Part shown: positions 59,690 through 64,000 of the stretch, piece by piece
Position numbering within the stretch: position 1 is the stretch's first letter
How the letters are laid out: every line of letters starts with the position of its first letter
Origin: Neoechinorhynchus agilis
Taxonomy: Eukaryota; Acanthocephala
NCBI GenBank assembly: GCA_051530055.1
Contig: CM121342.1
Span: 9,672,001 to 9,736,000, forward strand
Length of the DNA stretch: 64,000 nucleotides
Direction of reading: 5' to 3'
Translations under genes and position numbers: made by a program
The notes under the pieces: generated by a model
Told to the model about the DNA's origin: nothing
Database searches by the model: none
What the model saw: the letters and a program-made list of their open reading frames with translations, nothing else

Positions 59690-60110
59690 CGTCGAGGCGC
59701 TCGGATCGTTTGGTACCGTAGCGCAGGACCTGGTCAAACGATTGAGACGAATAACTGGCGATCCGAGATCAGGAACATTCTTCCTACAAAACATAAGTCT
59801 GGCTATGTAACGGGAGAACGCTGTATCCGTCCTTTCGACCGTTACACCAGGACGGCAGCTGATTGATCCAGAGTTGTGGTGTGAATGATTTCTGCTCCTA
59901 GATTCTGAAGGTAATAAATTAACGACTTTGCTAAAAAAATTGGCAGTCTCTACAAGAGAATCGGGAGCATGGTTAGAAACCTTACTCATTGCATCCGTGG
60001 GAACACTCCTCGTAGACGAAGTAGTTCCGATCGGAGTTTCCCTCATGTCGACGGTGGCGATTGTTGAAATGTTTTGTTGTTGTGTGTATCAAAAAGTGTA
60101 ATAAAATAAA
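59690..60110 (+). mobile_element. R2-superfamily LINE, 3' end
   Basis: The plus strand encodes GVEALGSFGTVAQDLVKRLR, then GDPRSGTFFLQNISLAM, then a TAA within the domain. It is followed by a 3' region ending near AATAAAATAAACTG. It faces the minus-strand fragment at 60.1-60.5 kb tail to tail. Confidence 0.6.
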
Positions 60111-60115
60111 CTGTT

Positions 60116-60545
60116 TCAAAAATTACTTACTAACTTATCGTTCATCATGATTGTTCGGCAGCTTCTTTGATGGCCGCAGCATTGCCGCGTTGGATCGCCG
60201 CGCTGATTCGCTGCAGCAGGAAGCTGCTGGAGCGCATGTCGCCGGTGGCATATTTCAGCATCTTTCCCAGTCGGGAAAGGAAATAATCGGCTTCTTTTCC
60301 GAGGCATCCCAGTGTTTCCACCGCATTCGGGATGAAAATATATTGATGCCCATGGAGCGAGGAGTACTTATGCCGCTTCTTTTCCTCGCTGAAGCAGGCG
60401 ACTGCTCCCGCCTTTGAGGTGGCATCCCGTAAGTGAGATGCTGCGAGCGTGTTGGGACAAGTAAAATCCCAAACCAGTATTTTCCCGAAAAATAAAATTT
60501 GTTTTGGATTTTTTTCGACCAAAATAGTTCACCCGACAGCATGGT
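60116..60545 (-). mobile_element. R2-superfamily LINE, 3' fragment
   Basis: Minus strand, 125-codon open segment with LVWDFTCPNTLAASHL, NAVETLGCLGKEADYFLSRL and LQRISAAIQRGNAAAIKEA. This is the best-preserved copy of the shared C-terminal segment in the window. It is 5'-truncated. Confidence 0.7.
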
Positions 60546-60965
60546 TTAAAAAGACGGATGCAGTGTTTACCGGCTGAATAAGAATTGTAAATGCGTCATC
60601 GTTTACCCTGCAATTTCATCCGAAACAAAACGATCAATAATTTTAATGTCCTGGACATTATGACGTAAATGCCCAGTCCATCCAAAAATTAGAGAAGTTC
60701 ACGTGGAACCCCCTGGGGTGATTTTCAATGGCTAGCACGCCGATCCTCACTTTCGATCATTGAACCGGACGTCCCCATTGAGAAGGACTAAGAGCCATTT
60801 TTGAAAAAAGTACACGGTTGGCTCTTTTTGATTTGAGAATGAGAAACTTCTTCAGTACTTACGTTGGCGGAAACGTTCATCATAATGCGCTAATTTATTG
60901 AACTTCACATAGAGCGCAACAATCAATTGTGACGTATTTTAAAGATGTTTGAAGATTGAACCATC
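60546..60965. other. No gene seen
   Basis: Spacer with only short open frames. Confidence 0.4.
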
Positions 60966-60969
60966 CTTT

Positions 60970-61180
60970 ATGGTTGTTTTATGGCGAAGAAATTGAAATG
61001 ATTTTATTTAAAAACCTGATTGGTTTCGGCGAGGCACAATCTTGTACGCTCTTTGATCAATGTTGTCTTCGAAGAAAAATTCGAGTGAGCTTATCCGAAT
61101 TTTTCTTCGAAAACAACTTTGATCAAAAGGCGTATGAGACTGTGCACCGGCGAAACCAATCGGGTTTTTAAAATAATTTT
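60970..61180. mobile_element. Fold-back MITE family 1
   Basis: The palindrome centres near 61,080, with CGAAGAAAAATTCG and CGAATTTTTCTTCG. Outer arms carry ACCTGATTGGTTTCG and CGAAACCAATCGGGTT. Non-coding. Confidence 0.6.
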
Positions 61181-61294
61181 AATTTCTTCGTATTTTAAAA
61201 AACAAAGGTTCTTTCGTATTGCGTTCCCGACTTGTTATTCTCAAAAAAGATATTGTTAAAATGTCGATAGTTATTTAGGTAAAAAACTTCGAAC

Positions 61295-61382
61295 TTCGTC
61301 GGGTTCATCTTTTAATAATCCGCTGCGAGGCTCGAAACGTTTTTAAGGAATTATTTACCGGTTGAAGATTTTAAACAAAATA
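61295..61382. mobile_element. MITE family 3, half copy
   Basis: GTCGGGTTCATC, then CGAGGCTCGAAACG, then TTTACCGGTTGAAGA resembles half of the element at 62,347-62,535. It lies upstream of SDA1. Confidence 0.45.
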
Positions 61383-61497
61383 TTCTAGATATTGGTGGTT
61401 TTTACTAGGTCAACAAATATATTCTGCATTTTACTTTCAGGCAAATTAACACTTTTTTTAGTGCTCAAAGAGTTTCCCGTAATTTCGTCTCTGATAG

Positions 61498-64000
61498 ATG
61501 AATCGTCGTCGTGGCTACAAACTATCGGGCAGTATTGTCCGTCTTCAATCTCTGGCGAGAATCGATCCTCAAGCCTACCGCGATGACTATACTTCTCAAC
61601 TCGCTAGCGTTCAATGTCAAATTAATCCAAATTCAATAAAGGCCATTGAATATAGTGACTCTTTAGCCGAGTCCTTGCTATTCGTTTGCCAGGTTTGAGC
61701 TATAATTTCGTGAAATTTAAATCAAACACTTTAATTCGTCCAGTTATCTGCTCTTTATCCGGATATATCGTCGAATCTGTGCCATATCCTTATTTGTGTT
61801 TTAAAGGAGGGCCAAATGGATCGCAAAGTTAGAATGGTGCGCCATTTTTGATTGTTTATTTAAAATTTCGGTATTCGTATTATTTTTTTGTAATAGTTAA
61901 TTGTTAAATCAATCTTTATTCTGCAACGGAAACACCTTTTCTCGGACACATCCGAGGTTTATACTCTTCTGCTGGGGCTTTGTCGAGAGGAAGATCGACA
62001 ACTTCGAAAAGCTATCCAAGGATTCGTGATCGGCGATGTGGCTGCTCTTAACCAAAAACACAGAAACAAAACTTTGAACAATCAATTACAGAGATTAGTA
62101 GGAAACTTTTTGAACTCTGATGAATATCCACAAAAAGTGAATTCTGCTGCTTTGGTTAGATTTTTTTGTCAATTGCCACCATTGATATAGTTTAAAAAAC
62201 GTTCAGGAAATTTTGATTAGTCTTTATAAAAAACAAGTGTGGTCAGATGAACACACATTGAACATAATTGCATCGCAATGCTTGTCGTCTTTGACAAAGG
62301 TTAGTCGGATTTCAGCGAATTCAAAGCATTTCTTTTTTAGAATTAGTGTTTAGAAGTCTTCACCCGCACTAAATGATTATTTATCAAAGACGTTCTGCGA
62401 ACCTCACCGTTGGTTCATCATCAGTTTGTTCGCTAAGCGTCTATTACTAACAAACTGATGATGAACCTCCGGTGAGGTTCGCAAAACGTCTTTAATAAAT
62501 AATCATTTGTTGCGGGTGAAGACTTCTAAACAATAATTCCAATCACATTCCCCCCGGTACCTGCTCACATATCGACATTTCGTTTTTAGATTTCAGTGAA
62601 GGCTGTGCAATTTATGCTTGGAAATCTAGGAAAAGACAATGAATACTCCAAGGATTCGGATGAAGAGGAAGATGATGATTTGAACGTTAAAAATATTTTA
62701 CTTGGTCATCGAGTCGGGAAAAAGACGAAAGGTCGAAGAAAAAAAAAGGAAAAACTTATGCAAACTTTAAAGGTAGGGTTTTTAAATAGTAGCTGGAGCA
62801 GTAGTATCTTTCGACTTATGGAATTTTCGTGATGTAAAATGAAGAAATTGGAATGAAGTCCAACCTAGATCAGATTTACGGTTTAAAGACGACTTAAAAA
62901 ATTCACGAATTCAATTACTAAGACTGTTAAAAATTGCATTTCAACCTTCGAATTCACGACATTGCGACTGAAACATTATAAATAAAATCGTTTTTAACCT
63001 TTTCGAGAAAAATCTTTCTTCGGGATTTTTTGACCGTCTTAAAAACGAATGAAATAATCTGTTTTTTATGGCGGTGAAAATTGAAGGAATTTATTAAGTC
63101 CGATTGTTTTCGAAGCCACTATCGTGTGCGCTTTCATCAAGAATGAAAAACTTACGAGCAACCTTGATCAAAAGGCGTACGAGATTGTGGCTCCGAAAAC
63201 AATCGGATTTAATAAAATTCCTTCAATTTTCTACTGCCATAAACAAACATAAAATAATTTTGAACCAGTTTTGAGATAATATTTTTAAACTTTGAGATTT
63301 TATTTACTGTTTTGAACTATATTTACAAAAAAACTCGATACTTTGGCCAAAGTGTCCAATTGAAACCAATTTGTTTTTTTAATGATTTTTCGCAAGTTTA
63401 TTTTAGCGTAAGCGAGACCGTCTAAAAAAGGACAAATTCGACATAAATAAGCTTTACCAAATTCGAGATCCTCAAGGTATTTTTAATATTTCAATATAAA
63501 TAATCGCTGCTCTAATTTAGGCTTCACTGAGCGGCTTTACAAAGCTCTTGTCAATAGTCGTGAATGTTATCAAGTTAAACTTCTCTTCCAAGAGCTCATA
63601 TCAAAACTCATCAGCATTCATCAATTGATAATAATTAGTTTTTATCCTTTTCTAGAGCGGTACCTCTTTCCGAAACAAGAAGATGTGACTCGCATAATAA
63701 TGTTTTCCGCCGAAGCCACTCATCATTTGGTACCACCTGATGTTGTTTCTCAACTGATCACTACTATAGCCAATAATTTTGTCTCAGATCGTAATTCAGT
63801 GCAGGCTATGACTGTAGGATTGAATGCCATTCGTGAGATATGTGAAAGATGTCCTCATGGAATCACTGAAGTCATAGCTGAAGATGTCCTTCAATACATT
63901 GGATATAAAGACCGTAGTGTATCCATTGCTGCCAAATCGTTGGTTAATACCCTAAAAACGGTTAATCCTTCAACAGTACCAAAAAAGTATCGATCACGAC
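61498..64000 (+). CDS. SDAD1: SDA1 / SDAD1 60S-biogenesis protein, 5' part, cut by window edge
   Basis: Seven exons modelled: 61498-61692, 61744-61836, 61897-62154, 62207-62299, 62590-62772, 63407-63476 and 63521 to the right edge. All phases match. SDA1 is a nuclear HEAT-like protein needed for 60S pre-ribosome assembly and export and for actin organisation and G1 progression in yeast. Diagnostic segments: LSGSIVRLQSLARIDPQAY (N-terminus), LGKDNEYSKDSDEEEDDD acidic loop, FYPFLERYLFPKQEDVTRII, then THHLVPPDVV and MTVGLNAIREICERCPHG. The small exons agree with the human protein from memory. Introns 4 and 5 each contain a fold-back MITE. The ATG directly follows TCTCTGATAG. The C-terminal part lies beyond the window. 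Confidence 0.92.
62347..62535. mobile_element. Fold-back MITE family 3 in SDA1 intron 4
   Basis: Near-perfect long hairpin. GTTTAGAAGTCTTCACCCGC at the left and GCGGGTGAAGACTTCTAAAC at the right, with inner arms AACCTCACCG and ATCATCAGTTTGTT mirrored around a short loop. It takes up about two thirds of the 290-bp intron. Confidence 0.8.
63065..63247. mobile_element. Fold-back MITE family 1 in SDA1 intron 5
   Basis: The left end TTTATGGCGGTGAAAATTGA and right end TCAATTTTCTACTGCCATAA are inverted repeats. Inner arms carry TCCGATTGTTTTCG and CGAAAACAATCGGA. No coding capacity. Confidence 0.75.

Overview
This is animal (metazoan) nuclear DNA, AT-rich and crowded with transposons. The host genes have recognisable animal orthologues (ASPM, KAT5/Tip60, PIGA, SDA1/SDAD1, TMEM272-like), mostly short introns and AT-rich splice sites. 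A splice-acceptor-like AG lies directly against the start codon of all five multi-exon genes I could model. A nematode-like invertebrate that uses spliced-leader trans-splicing would fit, but the phylum is not proven from this window.
Layout: 1-12.3 kb is a retroelement graveyard. It holds a Penelope-like element, three APE-type LINE pieces (one ending in a 247-bp TTA array), the first copy of a small Cys-rich gene unit, a broken Ty3/gypsy element with two 124-bp repeats, and an R2-like LINE end. 12.3-14.2 kb is a complete six-exon TMEM272-like gene (-). 14.2-22 kb is mostly AT-rich DNA plus a CR1-like LINE. 22.2-26.2 kb holds a small Tyr/Pro gene, the second Cys-rich unit and a secreted LRR gene. 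26.2-30.5 kb holds R2-superfamily LINE pieces, including one joined to a 28S rRNA pseudogene exactly at the canonical R2 site. 31-32.9 kb is a cluster of tiny Tyr/Pro/Cys-rich genes. 33.2-36.1 kb encodes a secreted protein built of 80-residue repeats, followed by a four-TM protein. 37.6-43.7 kb is ASPM (-). 44-50.3 kb holds fold-back MITEs and KAT5 (-). 50.5-52.6 kb is PIGA (+). 52.9-55.2 kb is an inverted second copy of the LRR gene. 55-60.5 kb holds LINE and Penelope pieces and a zinc-finger/dsRBD protein (-). 61.5 kb to the right edge is the 5' part of SDA1 (+).
The conserved genes are housekeeping: spindle poles (ASPM), histone acetylation (KAT5), GPI-anchor synthesis (PIGA) and 60S ribosome export (SDA1). 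They do not form one pathway. The lineage-specific part is the secreted LRR pair, the repeat protein and two families of tiny Cys/Pro-rich proteins. It has been spread by segmental duplications whose ends abut one another. Exon coordinates were derived by hand from splice-site phase and homology from memory; no search was run.
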